NCBI GenBank assembly: GCA_031259095.1
Contig: JAIRLW010000254.1
Coordinates: 1 to 5,504, forward strand
Direction of reading: 5' to 3'
Length of the DNA stretch: 5,504 nucleotides
Source: Planctomycetaceae bacterium
GTDB lineage: Bacteria; Planctomycetota; Planctomycetia; Pirellulales; Thermoguttaceae
Positions 1 through 5,282 of this stretch are shown in pieces. Numbering within the stretch: position 1 is the stretch's first letter; each line of letters begins with the position of its first letter. The position numbers and the translations under genes were made by a program. The notes beneath the pieces are model-generated. The model ran no database searches. It was not told where the DNA came from and saw nothing but the letters and a program-made list of their open reading frames with translations.

Positions 1-134
1 CGGGATTCATTGCTACTGAGGTTTTTTGGTAAATCGTTTTGTTAGGAAAAAATAAGGTTGAAAATAAGGTTTGCGAAAACTGTTAGAAGACGTTTTGGAA
101 AATTCCACTGATATATTACTTATTTTTTATATTA

Positions 135-147
135 GCCCTGAAAGGGC
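135..147. repeat. GCCCT/AGGGC mini-hairpin, remnant of a dispersed repeat?
   Basis: Five paired bases (135-139 with 143-147) around a three-base loop, close to the first copy of the GATATATTAC motif. On the plus strand a run of six T follows at 154-159, so a weak rightward terminator is possible, but no gene ends there. The sequence resembles, from memory, short hairpins found in dispersed intergenic repeats of Planctomycetota and Bacteroidetes. Confidence 0.4.
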
Positions 148-239
148 AAATACTTTTTTAACCTCAAACAATAATTTCACGGATATATTACCGTTTTTAA
201 AGAATCATGAAAAACACGTTGATGCTGCCGAAGGTTCCA

Positions 240-274
240 GCGTATGCGCCAGGACTTTCGGCGTATGCGCCGAA
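240..274. repeat. Repeated 11-mer and small hairpin in a GC-richer patch
   Basis: GCGTATGCGCC occurs at 240-250 and again at 261-271. The second copy is part of a 7-bp stem (TTCGGCG at 257-263 with CGCCGAA at 268-274) with a four-base loop. The surrounding stretch (about 220-345) is clearly richer in G+C than the rest of the left spacer. No T-run follows on either strand. Confidence 0.6.
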
Positions 275-354
275 GGCTTCGCCGTCTGTTCCAAACTCTC
301 CGTAAAACACTGCATCATTTTCGTTTTATCTGCCGGTCATTCCATAGGATATTC

Positions 355-557
355 GTAATATATCAGCGGAATCTTTGTATTTACCTCTTTTCCCCTTTTC
401 CCCATTTTCGGTGTCCTTTTGCGTATTCTGCGTTAAAATTTCAGTGTTCCATTTAAACGCAGAATACGCAGAATATCGCAAAACACGCAGAATATTACGG
501 AAAAACAAATCAATGGTTATTAACGTTTAAGGTGAAAAAAATCCGCTGATATATTAC
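355..557. repeat. 203-bp segment bounded by a perfect 16-bp inverted repeat
   Basis: TCCGCTGATATATTAC at 542-557 is the exact reverse complement of 355-370. A third copy with one change lies at 104-119 (TCCACTGATATATTAC), and a partial one (GGATATATTACC) at 181-192. The enclosed segment has no gene but contains the nonamer array at 420-494. I see no target-site duplication flanking the arms, so a miniature transposon is only a possibility. The right arm lies about 20 bp past the motB stop. Confidence 0.75.
420..494. repeat. Mirrored CGCAGAATA nonamer array with a 15-bp hairpin
   Basis: CGCAGAATA occurs at 458-466, 467-475 and 486-494, and its reverse complement occurs at 420-434. Arms 420-434 and 456-470 are perfectly complementary over 15 bp with a 21-nt loop. 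An 8-bp tandem TTTTCCCC (388-395, 396-403) lies just to the left. From general recollection, CGCAGA-type intergenic repeats are common in several phyla including Planctomycetota; not checked. Confidence 0.8.
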
Positions 558-577
558 AAAATTTCATTGAATAATTA

Positions 578-1318
578 TTAAAATTTGAGCAATTTTAATT
601 CGTTGTCGGTTCTGTTTTTTTCTTTATTTCGCGGGGAGTTGATAATTAGTTTAAGGTCGGCGCAAGTATTAACCGATTGCCGCTTCGTTCCGTCCATTTC
701 GACTGGTTCCGACGAACCGGCAGCGTGAATCCGAAAATCATGTTGATTCATTCCCTTTGAAACAAAATAACGCCAAATATTAACCGCTCGGCTGTAAGAT
801 AAATCCATCGCATCACGAAAAGTTCCTTGTTCGTTGTGTTCGGCGTGACCGGTAATCTGAATATTGAACGGTGAATCGGCGAATTCTTCTATTAAGATGT
901 TTAATTGCCGTTTGGCTTCATCGTTCAACTCGTCGCTGTTTGACTCAAAACGAATCACACCGCCTTTCACAGATTTTTCATCGGACAATGTTGTTTGAAA
1001 TCGTGCCTTGTTTCCTTGCGAAACGGTTATTGCTGACGTTGCGATTGACTGTTGTCCTGATTGTTTCAGTTGTTCCTGCTGTCCCTGCTGTCCCTGTTGT
1101 CCCTGCTGTCCCTGTTGTCCCTGTTGTCCCTGTTTGGCGAACCCGCCGCGAAACGATTCCACTGCCGCCTGCATTTTGGGAACTTGCAGCGTACTCATCG
1201 CGTAAAGCATCACGAAGAAACACAATAGCAATGTCATCAAATCTCCGTAAGTTAAAAACCAATCGGGAATCCCTGATTCGTGAAATTCCGGTTCTGAGGT
1301 TCGGTTGGGTTCTTCCAT
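578..1318 (-). CDS. motB: Flagellar motor stator protein MotB with a Gly-Gln-Gln repeat linker
   Basis: Stator subunit that carries the ion-binding aspartate and anchors the motor to peptidoglycan. The 246-residue product has a short cytoplasmic N-terminus, then the MotB signature IPDWFLTYGDLMTLLLCFFV (17-36), in which Asp26 is the expected ion-binding residue. The single membrane segment spans about 21-42. Next come a plug-like segment (about 45-60), a repetitive linker with six GQQ units (64-81), and an OmpA-like domain (about 110-228). In that domain ITGHAE (155-160) and LSYSRA (173-178) match the peptidoglycan-binding core. Arg177 is kept, but the usual Asp of GHTD is Glu160, and the usual NRRVE motif reads NTCADLKLI (217-225). 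The tail is lysine/asparagine-rich. The LLLCFFVML core resembles sodium-type stators (PomB/MotS), but ion choice cannot be settled by eye. The ATG start has no clear ribosome site. Last recognisable gene of the unit. Confidence 0.92.
   Translation of the reverse strand: MEEPNRTSEPEFHESGIPDWFLTYGDLMTLLLCFFVMLYAMSTLQVPKMQAAVESFRGGFAKQGQQGQQGQQGQQGQQGQQEQLKQSGQQSIATSAITVSQGNKARFQTTLSDEKSVKGGVIRFESNSDELNDEAKRQLNILIEEFADSPFNIQITGHAEHNEQGTFRDAMDLSYSRAVNIWRYFVSKGMNQHDFRIHAAGSSEPVEMDGTKRQSVNTCADLKLIINSPRNKEKNRTDNELKLLKF
1076..1135 (-). repeat. 9-bp tandem repeat inside motB (GQQ codons)
   Basis: Six full copies of a 9-bp unit (plus strand CTGCTGTCC or CTGTTGTCC, starting at 1076, 1085, 1094, 1103, 1112 and 1121) plus a partial seventh. 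Copies differ only by C/T at the third base. In frame on the minus strand they encode Gly-Gln-Gln six times, just after the MotB plug region and before the OmpA-like domain. Near-identity at the DNA level suggests recent slippage expansion. Changes in copy number keep the frame and would alter linker length. Confidence 0.95.
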
Positions 1319-1330
1319 TGGCAGGCTTAT

Positions 1331-1384
1331 GGGACACTAGGAACAATAGGGGACGTTAGAGACACTAGGGACTAAGGGGACAGA
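1331..1384. repeat. Degenerate nonamer tandem repeat between motA and motB
   Basis: About six imperfect units of 8-10 bp with plus-strand consensus GGGACACTA: GGGACACTA (1331), GGAACAATA (1340), GGGGACGTTA (1349), GAGACACTA (1359), GGGACTAA (1368) and GGGGACAGA (1376). It fills the middle of the 120-bp motA-motB spacer. Unlike the other spacer arrays I see no mirrored arm. Confidence 0.75.
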
Positions 1385-1438
1385 TTGGGGCAGGCAATGT
1401 TTCGTAATTAGGATAAGCGGTCTTGAACTTGCCTTCAA

Positions 1439-2269
1439 TTAAGCGGCGTTTTTTTCATCGATTTTTGAGTTTATTTCAGTTTCGGCAAAATCATTTTTGG
1501 CGGAATAATCTTCTTTGGGTCGTTCATCGGGAACGAGATAGGTTTGTAATTTCATTCGGATAACACGCGGATGTTCACCGGCTTGAATCGCAAGAATTCC
1601 GGTAAGAATCATTTCACGCCATTGAATTTCGGAATCGTTTAGTATGGCGAGTTTTTCGGCAATCGGCAACAGCAATAGATACGAAACAACCGCACCGTAA
1701 AGAGTGGTCAGGATGGCAACTGCCATTCCGGTTCCGATTGTTTCGGGGTTGAGATGGGCGAACATCAGCACCAAACCAACCAAAGTCCCAATCATTCCGA
1801 ATGCCGGTGTGAATTTTCCGTAATTGGCAATCAAGGAACGTCCAAGTTTATGCCGAATATTCATCGCGTTTATTTCGGCGTTGAGTATTTTTTCAACGCT
1901 TTCGGACGGCAAACCATCAACAATCATTTGAACGCCTTCCGACAAAAACGAATCGTTGAACTCTTCCAAATGGTATTCGAGAGCAAGTAAACCGTTTCGC
2001 CGTGCGGTTTCGGCAAGAGCAACAATTTGATTGATCATATTTTGCGGATGAAGTTCTTCGTGGATAAAACTTTTCCGAAGATAAACCGGCAACTTGAAAA
2101 CAGTTTTAAGCGGAAACGCAATCATCACCGATGCAATTGCCCCGCCGAAAACAATTAACATTGCCGGAATATTCCAAAACAGGAATAAATTGTCCCAACC
2201 GCCTAAAATAATGGCAAAAACAATCAATCCCACGCCCAAAATACAACCAAAAAATGTTCCCCGATCCAC
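1439..2269 (-). CDS. motA: Flagellar motor stator protein MotA
   Basis: Stator subunit of the inner membrane. Five MotA surround a MotB dimer, and ion flow through the complex drives rotation against FliG. The 276-residue product shows four membrane segments at about 4-23, 32-53, 153-172 and 179-203, with a large cytoplasmic loop between TM2 and TM3. Family landmarks are GGAIASVMIAFP (42-53), the GKFTPAFGMIGTLVGLVLMF segment (151-170) with the conserved Pro155, and Pro202 at the end of TM4. The loop has the charged ETARRNGLLALE stretch (87-98), corresponding to the Arg/Glu pair that contacts FliG in E. coli. The C-terminal tail after about 247 is charged and probably disordered. The start is a GTG: reading upstream in frame, a TAA is met after two codons, so no longer start exists. 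There is no Shine-Dalgarno; a heptad array lies from 5 nt upstream of the GTG. About 120 bp separate it from motB. Confidence 0.93.
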   Translation of the reverse strand: MDRGTFFGCILGVGLIVFAIILGGWDNLFLFWNIPAMLIVFGGAIASVMIAFPLKTVFKLPVYLRKSFIHEELHPQNMINQIVALAETARRNGLLALEYHLEEFNDSFLSEGVQMIVDGLPSESVEKILNAEINAMNIRHKLGRSLIANYGKFTPAFGMIGTLVGLVLMFAHLNPETIGTGMAVAILTTLYGAVVSYLLLLPIAEKLAILNDSEIQWREMILTGILAIQAGEHPRVIRMKLQTYLVPDERPKEDYSAKNDFAETEINSKIDEKNAA

Positions 2270-2273
2270 GATA

Positions 2274-2363
2274 AGTTAGTAGTTAATAGTTAATAGTTAA
2301 TAGTTAGTAGTTAGTAGTTAGTAGTTAGTAGTGAATAGTGGTCTCTATTATCAACTATCCGCT
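2274..2363. repeat. Mirrored heptad repeat array between motA and flbD
   Basis: On the plus strand nine 7-bp units run from 2274 to 2336 (AGTTAGT, 3x AGTTAAT, 4x AGTTAGT, AGTGAAT), followed by a weaker AGTGGTC. Three units of the same family then run in the opposite orientation (minus strand AGCGGAT, AGTTGAT, AATAGAG over 2343-2363). The array fills the 85-bp spacer, starts 4 nt from the motA GTG, and overlaps the end of flbD, contributing its TAG stop. Because 7 is not a multiple of 3, stop codons appear in all frames of the spacer. It resembles in style the heptameric short tandem repeats (STRR) known from cyanobacteria; homology is not implied. Confidence 0.9.
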
Positions 2364-2570
2364 AAAATGTAAATATTGTGGTTTTGGGATGAGGTTTTTT
2401 GCCTGATGATAGGCGACTGTCCGTCTTACAACTTCTTCGAGTGATTCCCGAACCATGAGCGTATCGCCGTTGATCAAGGTGATCAACGTATCGGGGCAAC
2501 GTTCCACATACCGAATCAATTCGGCATTGAGAACAAATTCATCCTTATTTAATCGCGTCAACAAAATCAT
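2355..2570 (-). CDS. flbD: FlbD/SwrD family flagellar protein
   Basis: A 71-residue protein of the FlbD (SwrD, YlzI) family at its usual length. The diagnostic pattern is intact: MILLTRLNKDEFVLNAELI (residues 1-19), ERCPDTLITLINGDTLMVRES (about 23-43), then EEVVRRTVAYH. No membrane segment or signal peptide is present, so it should be cytoplasmic. In Bacillus subtilis the homologue SwrD increases flagellar motor power; its molecular partner is not settled. Its position directly before motA and motB fits a role in stator function. The ATG start has no purine-rich ribosome site: the leader is a pyrimidine-rich heptad array ending 4 nt before the ATG. The last codons (AGC GGA TAG) lie in another heptad array, so the repeat supplies the stop codon and the final Ser-Gly. 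Symbol taken from the family name; it is not the Caulobacter transcription factor also called FlbD. Confidence 0.9.
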   Translation of the reverse strand: MILLTRLNKDEFVLNAELIRYVERCPDTLITLINGDTLMVRESLEEVVRRTVAYHQAKNLIPKPQYLHFSG

Positions 2571-2574
2571 GTTT

Positions 2575-2690
2575 AGTGGAAAGTTGAAGTGGAAAGTGGA
2601 GAGTAGAGATGCAAGCGGAAAACAGTTGCTGATTCTAATGTCCGCTTGCGTTACTCTCCACTATCAACTTTCCGCTATCAACTATTTATT
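2575..2690. repeat. Heptad-based imperfect inverted repeat between flbD and flgE
   Basis: The left arm holds AGTGGAA, AGTTGAA, GTGGAA, AGTGGAG and AGTAGAG (2575-2608). The right arm holds the same family on the minus strand: AGTTGAT, AGCGGAA, AGTTGAT, AGTGGAG and AGTAACG (2649-2683). Perfectly complementary blocks are 2578-2587 with 2664-2673, 2595-2605 with 2652-2662, and 2611-2619 with 2641-2649, around a loop of about 21 nt. The element fills the 118-bp flgE-flbD spacer, ends at the flgE stop and begins 4 nt before the flbD ATG. The transcript could fold into a long imperfect hairpin. There is no T-run after it, so it is not a typical intrinsic terminator. Confidence 0.85.
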
Positions 2691-5202
2691 AGGTTATTCT
2701 TAGTAATGCGTCGATCATTTCGTTTGAAGTGGTCATAATTTTGGCGTTAGCGCGATACATCGCGGAGGCGAGAATCATATTGACAATTTCTCCTCCAATA
2801 TCGGTATTGGAGAGTTCCAGCGCATTACTTTTAATTGTTCCGATTCCTCCGGTTCCGGCAACTCCAATCATAGGATCGCCGGAATTGGTACTCGCCTGAT
2901 ACAAACTTTCACCCGATTTGAACAATCCTTCCTGATTACGAAAGGTTGCCAACGGAATTTGTCCGAGTGTTCTTCGCGTATCTCCGCCGATACTGTCAAA
3001 AATTCCCCAAATGGTTCCGTCCTTGTCAACCGTAAAATCATACAAGGTTCCGGCTCCTGCGCCGTCGTTTGTTGTTTGCCGTAGTTCGGGGGTTTCGGTT
3101 GCGAGCGCCATGAGCGCGTCGATGTTCATGTCAAACTCAAAATCCAACGGACTGGTTGCGGCAGTTTGGGTACGTTGCACGGAAATTCGGGCGTTTGAAG
3201 CGTCGATTAAACGTCCGTTCTGGTCAAACCGAATTGTTCCGGTTCCGCCGGCAATCGCCGAACCGTCCGCAGGTTGATTCGATGACGAATCGGCATACCA
3301 ACGGTAAATCGTTTCCGTATTGCTTTTCGATTCCAGGACCATTGTTAAACGGACGTCAATTGGAGTTCCGAGCGAGTCGAACACTTGCAAGTCGCTGGAA
3401 ACACTGCTTCCAACCGCATCCTGTTTATTATCCGGGTTTTGCCCCCACCCAAGATCAATCTGACGAACAACGCCGTCGGCCGTCTGAAGAACCATATCGT
3501 TTGCGTCCAACTCCAACGCATTTTCCGTACCGCTGTTGCCAAGAAAATAAAACGATCCGTCAATAGTTGTTGCGCCTTGTGAACCGTTGTTGATGTTTTT
3601 CCCGATCATCCCCTGATCCGGCGGAATATTGTCGGCGGCGTTGCGAATACCAAAAGATTCCTCCAAAAATCTCAAATAATTGCCTACTGTTGTTTCTGCG
3701 GTAATCTCCAATGTCTCCCAACGTAATTCCTCGCCGCCTTTATTCGGTTTAAGCGTCAATGTTCCTTCGTCGAACATCCGAATAAATTGACCATTTTCAT
3801 ATTTACCAACATCAATCAAACGAGTGGTGTTGTTAATAAGAACATTTCCGCGTCCGGCTTCGCTGATTTCAAGATTATTGAGTAATTGAGCATCGGAAAC
3901 CCGGTCAATCACGGTTGCGTCGGAATCCATGTTATTGAGTTCGCCGACTAAACGTCTTTCAGCGGGGTCAACGCTGGAAGTCCGATAAATCCGTCTGCCC
4001 GTCCAACCATCAGGATTGCTTGCCGCGTCAACCGTCGGAATCTGCGACAACAATATCTGTCCGCCCAAATTAAGTTGGATTTCCTCACTCACCTGAACCG
4101 GTCGGCTTTCATTTCCCGCATCGTCTGTGTAAGTAAGATAATACGTATAACTTTCTTTTGCGCTGAGTCTTCCTTGTTCGAGTTGGTGATAATTGGGTTG
4201 GGCGGAATCCGTAATCGATGCTGTTGAACGTGTATCGGTGAAACTATTAGTGTTGGGAGCAAGTTCGGCAACTTGATAAAACGTGTGAGATTCCGAAGCG
4301 TTGCCGGAATACACCGCACGGTAAACCCGAAGAGATGAATAACCTTCGGGAACCGCAGGCAAACCGGTCAACGAAACAACATTTTGACCGGATTGCAACA
4401 TCACCGGATTTGTCGGAGCGGAATAATCCGATTCGATTCCATTCGCGTCAACAAAAGTGAACGTGTAATAATAGGTTCCCGATTCGACCGATCCTCCGCC
4501 GACTGTTCCTCCTGTACTTCCGACCGTTCCAATATTCGGAACCGGCAAGGTTGTTGCCGTCAACATTTGACCGCTTGCCGGTAACGATTTGGCAAGATCG
4601 GTCATGGGAGCGGTTTGCAGAACCGTTCCCTGTGTTCCGGCGCCGCCAACCGCGTCAACAATTCCTTCGATAGTAATCTGTTGTGTTGCTTCGGCGATGT
4701 GCATTTCGCCAATGGGAATCCGTAAATTCGTCAACGAATCTGTCTGGATTCGGAATTTGTCGTCAATCCCGTAGCCCATAACATACATTCCGGTATTGGT
4801 AACAAGATCGAGATTACCGTTGACTTTTAACGCTCCGTTTCGGGTGTAATATTGTTGTGTATCGTTTGGGGCTTGGACAATTAAAAAACCGTTGCCGTTG
4901 ATAGCGACGTCGGAGTTGGTCATTCCTTCTTTGAATGTTCCTTGCGAAAAATCAGTTGAGACTCCGGCAAACTCAACACCCATCCCAATTTGAGTCGGAT
5001 TTATTCCTGCGGAATATCCTTGACCCGGTGCGGCGCCGTAATGATAGTTGTAGGCAAGAAATGACGCAAAATCGGCGCGTTCTGCTTTGTACCCGATAGT
5101 ATTGGCGTTAGCGAGATTATCGCCGGAAACATTGATTGTTTTCTCGGACGCTCGCATTCCCATGCCGGCAATATGAATCGCGGATGCTAAATTAAGTCCC
5201 AT
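2689..5202 (-). CDS. flgE: Flagellar hook protein FlgE, enlarged by two beta-sandwich-like inserts
   Basis: Structural subunit of the flagellar hook, exported by the flagellar type III system and polymerised outside the cell between rod and filament. The 837-residue product starts with the rod/hook N-terminal signature (NLANANTIGYK, residues 29-39). It carries hook-core motifs near DSLGTPIDVRL (609-619) and GTIRFDQNGRL (655-665), and ends with the FlgE C-terminal pattern: LGQIPLATF (746-754), GLFKSGESLYQASTNSG (759-775), then ELSNTDIGGEIVNMI and YRANAKIMTTSNEMIDALL. It is about twice the length of enterobacterial FlgE. Much of the excess is a Gly/Thr-rich linker (about 221-242) and two related beta-rich modules (about 240-325 and 347-436). 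The ATG at 5202 is chosen because it begins directly with the conserved helix (MGLNLASAIHIAGMGM). An upstream in-frame start at 5298 would only add translated palindrome sequence. Two TAA stops in a row end the gene. First gene of the probable flgE-flbD-motA-motB unit. FlgF/FlgG are less likely given the length and the hook-core motifs. Confidence 0.93.
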   Translation of the reverse strand: MGLNLASAIHIAGMGMRASEKTINVSGDNLANANTIGYKAERADFASFLAYNYHYGAAPGQGYSAGINPTQIGMGVEFAGVSTDFSQGTFKEGMTNSDVAINGNGFLIVQAPNDTQQYYTRNGALKVNGNLDLVTNTGMYVMGYGIDDKFRIQTDSLTNLRIPIGEMHIAEATQQITIEGIVDAVGGAGTQGTVLQTAPMTDLAKSLPASGQMLTATTLPVPNIGTVGSTGGTVGGGSVESGTYYYTFTFVDANGIESDYSAPTNPVMLQSGQNVVSLTGLPAVPEGYSSLRVYRAVYSGNASESHTFYQVAELAPNTNSFTDTRSTASITDSAQPNYHQLEQGRLSAKESYTYYLTYTDDAGNESRPVQVSEEIQLNLGGQILLSQIPTVDAASNPDGWTGRRIYRTSSVDPAERRLVGELNNMDSDATVIDRVSDAQLLNNLEISEAGRGNVLINNTTRLIDVGKYENGQFIRMFDEGTLTLKPNKGGEELRWETLEITAETTVGNYLRFLEESFGIRNAADNIPPDQGMIGKNINNGSQGATTIDGSFYFLGNSGTENALELDANDMVLQTADGVVRQIDLGWGQNPDNKQDAVGSSVSSDLQVFDSLGTPIDVRLTMVLESKSNTETIYRWYADSSSNQPADGSAIAGGTGTIRFDQNGRLIDASNARISVQRTQTAATSPLDFEFDMNIDALMALATETPELRQTTNDGAGAGTLYDFTVDKDGTIWGIFDSIGGDTRRTLGQIPLATFRNQEGLFKSGESLYQASTNSGDPMIGVAGTGGIGTIKSNALELSNTDIGGEIVNMILASAMYRANAKIMTTSNEMIDALLRIT
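3895..4485 (-). other. Tandem fibronectin-III/Ig-like modules inside FlgE
   Basis: Two successive segments of the hook protein resemble each other. Module 1 (residues about 240-325) has GTYYYTFTFVDANGIESDYS, then a central LPxxP segment, SLRVYRAV and TFYQVAEL..NSFTDT. Module 2 (about 347-436) has ESYTYYLTYTDDAGNESRP, then IPTVDAASNPDGW, GRRIYRTSS and RRLVGELNN...TVIDRV. The shared pattern (alternating Tyr-rich strand, D-x-x-G-x-E-S turn, R-x-Y-R strand, final acidic turn) is typical of FN3/Ig-like surface domains. This is a motif-level reading by eye. It suggests decoration on the outside of the hook, inserted between the N-terminal part of FlgE and its hook-core domain. Confidence 0.6.
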
Positions 5203-5226
5203 AATAACCAATCCCAACAAAAAGCA

Positions 5227-5282
5227 ACTCGACCAAACTCGACCAAACTCGACTGAAATCGATTTTAGTCGAGTTTGGTCGA
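5227..5282. repeat. Decamer tandem repeat forming a 44-bp palindrome in the flgE leader
   Basis: ACTCGACCAA is repeated from 5227 (5227-5236, 5237-5246, then seven bases of a third copy). It is followed by the reverse complement of the unit at 5267-5282. Together 5239-5260 and 5261-5282 form a palindrome with a single mismatched pair (5255/5266); the outer 16 bp of each arm (TCGACCAAACTCGACT and its complement) pair perfectly. It lies 37-80 bp upstream of the flgE ATG on the minus strand. Possible roles are a leader hairpin, an operator or a stalled-terminator structure. On the minus strand the stem is followed within about 6 nt by TTTTT, so attenuation is conceivable. Confidence 0.9.

Larger units (their letters stand above)
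1..577. other. Gene-free, repeat-rich region downstream of motB
   Basis: No open frame here shows family motifs or convincing coding character. The longest plus-strand frame (71-358, TTG start) is built largely from repeat sequence and has a cysteine-rich segment created by the 11-mer repeat. The region holds the 16-mer copies, the nonamer array, the mini-hairpin and the GC-richer patch listed separately. A run of seven T on the minus strand (535-541) follows motB by about 40 nt but lacks a GC-rich stem, so no terminator is called. Confidence 0.7.

Noticed and set aside
71..358. Plus-strand open frame of 95 codons in the left spacer
   Set aside because: TTG start, no family motifs, and the Cys-rich part is produced by the 11-mer DNA repeat.
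326..508. Minus-strand 60-codon frame after motB
   Set aside because: Its sequence is mostly translated nonamer repeat (RVLRYSAYSAF); no support as a gene.
535..541. T-run on the minus strand after motB as intrinsic terminator
   Set aside because: No GC-rich stem lies directly before it.
871..1359. Long plus- and minus-strand frames overlapping motB, rich in Val-Pro, Cys-Pro or Thr-Gly
   Set aside because: Frame shadows of the 9-bp repeat; motB is clearly the real frame.
2471..2486. TTGATCAA-like inverted motif within flbD
   Set aside because: Lies in conserved coding sequence (ITLING region); explained by codons.
2274..2690. CRISPR array
   Set aside because: Units are 7 bp, contiguous and without spacers; no cas genes.
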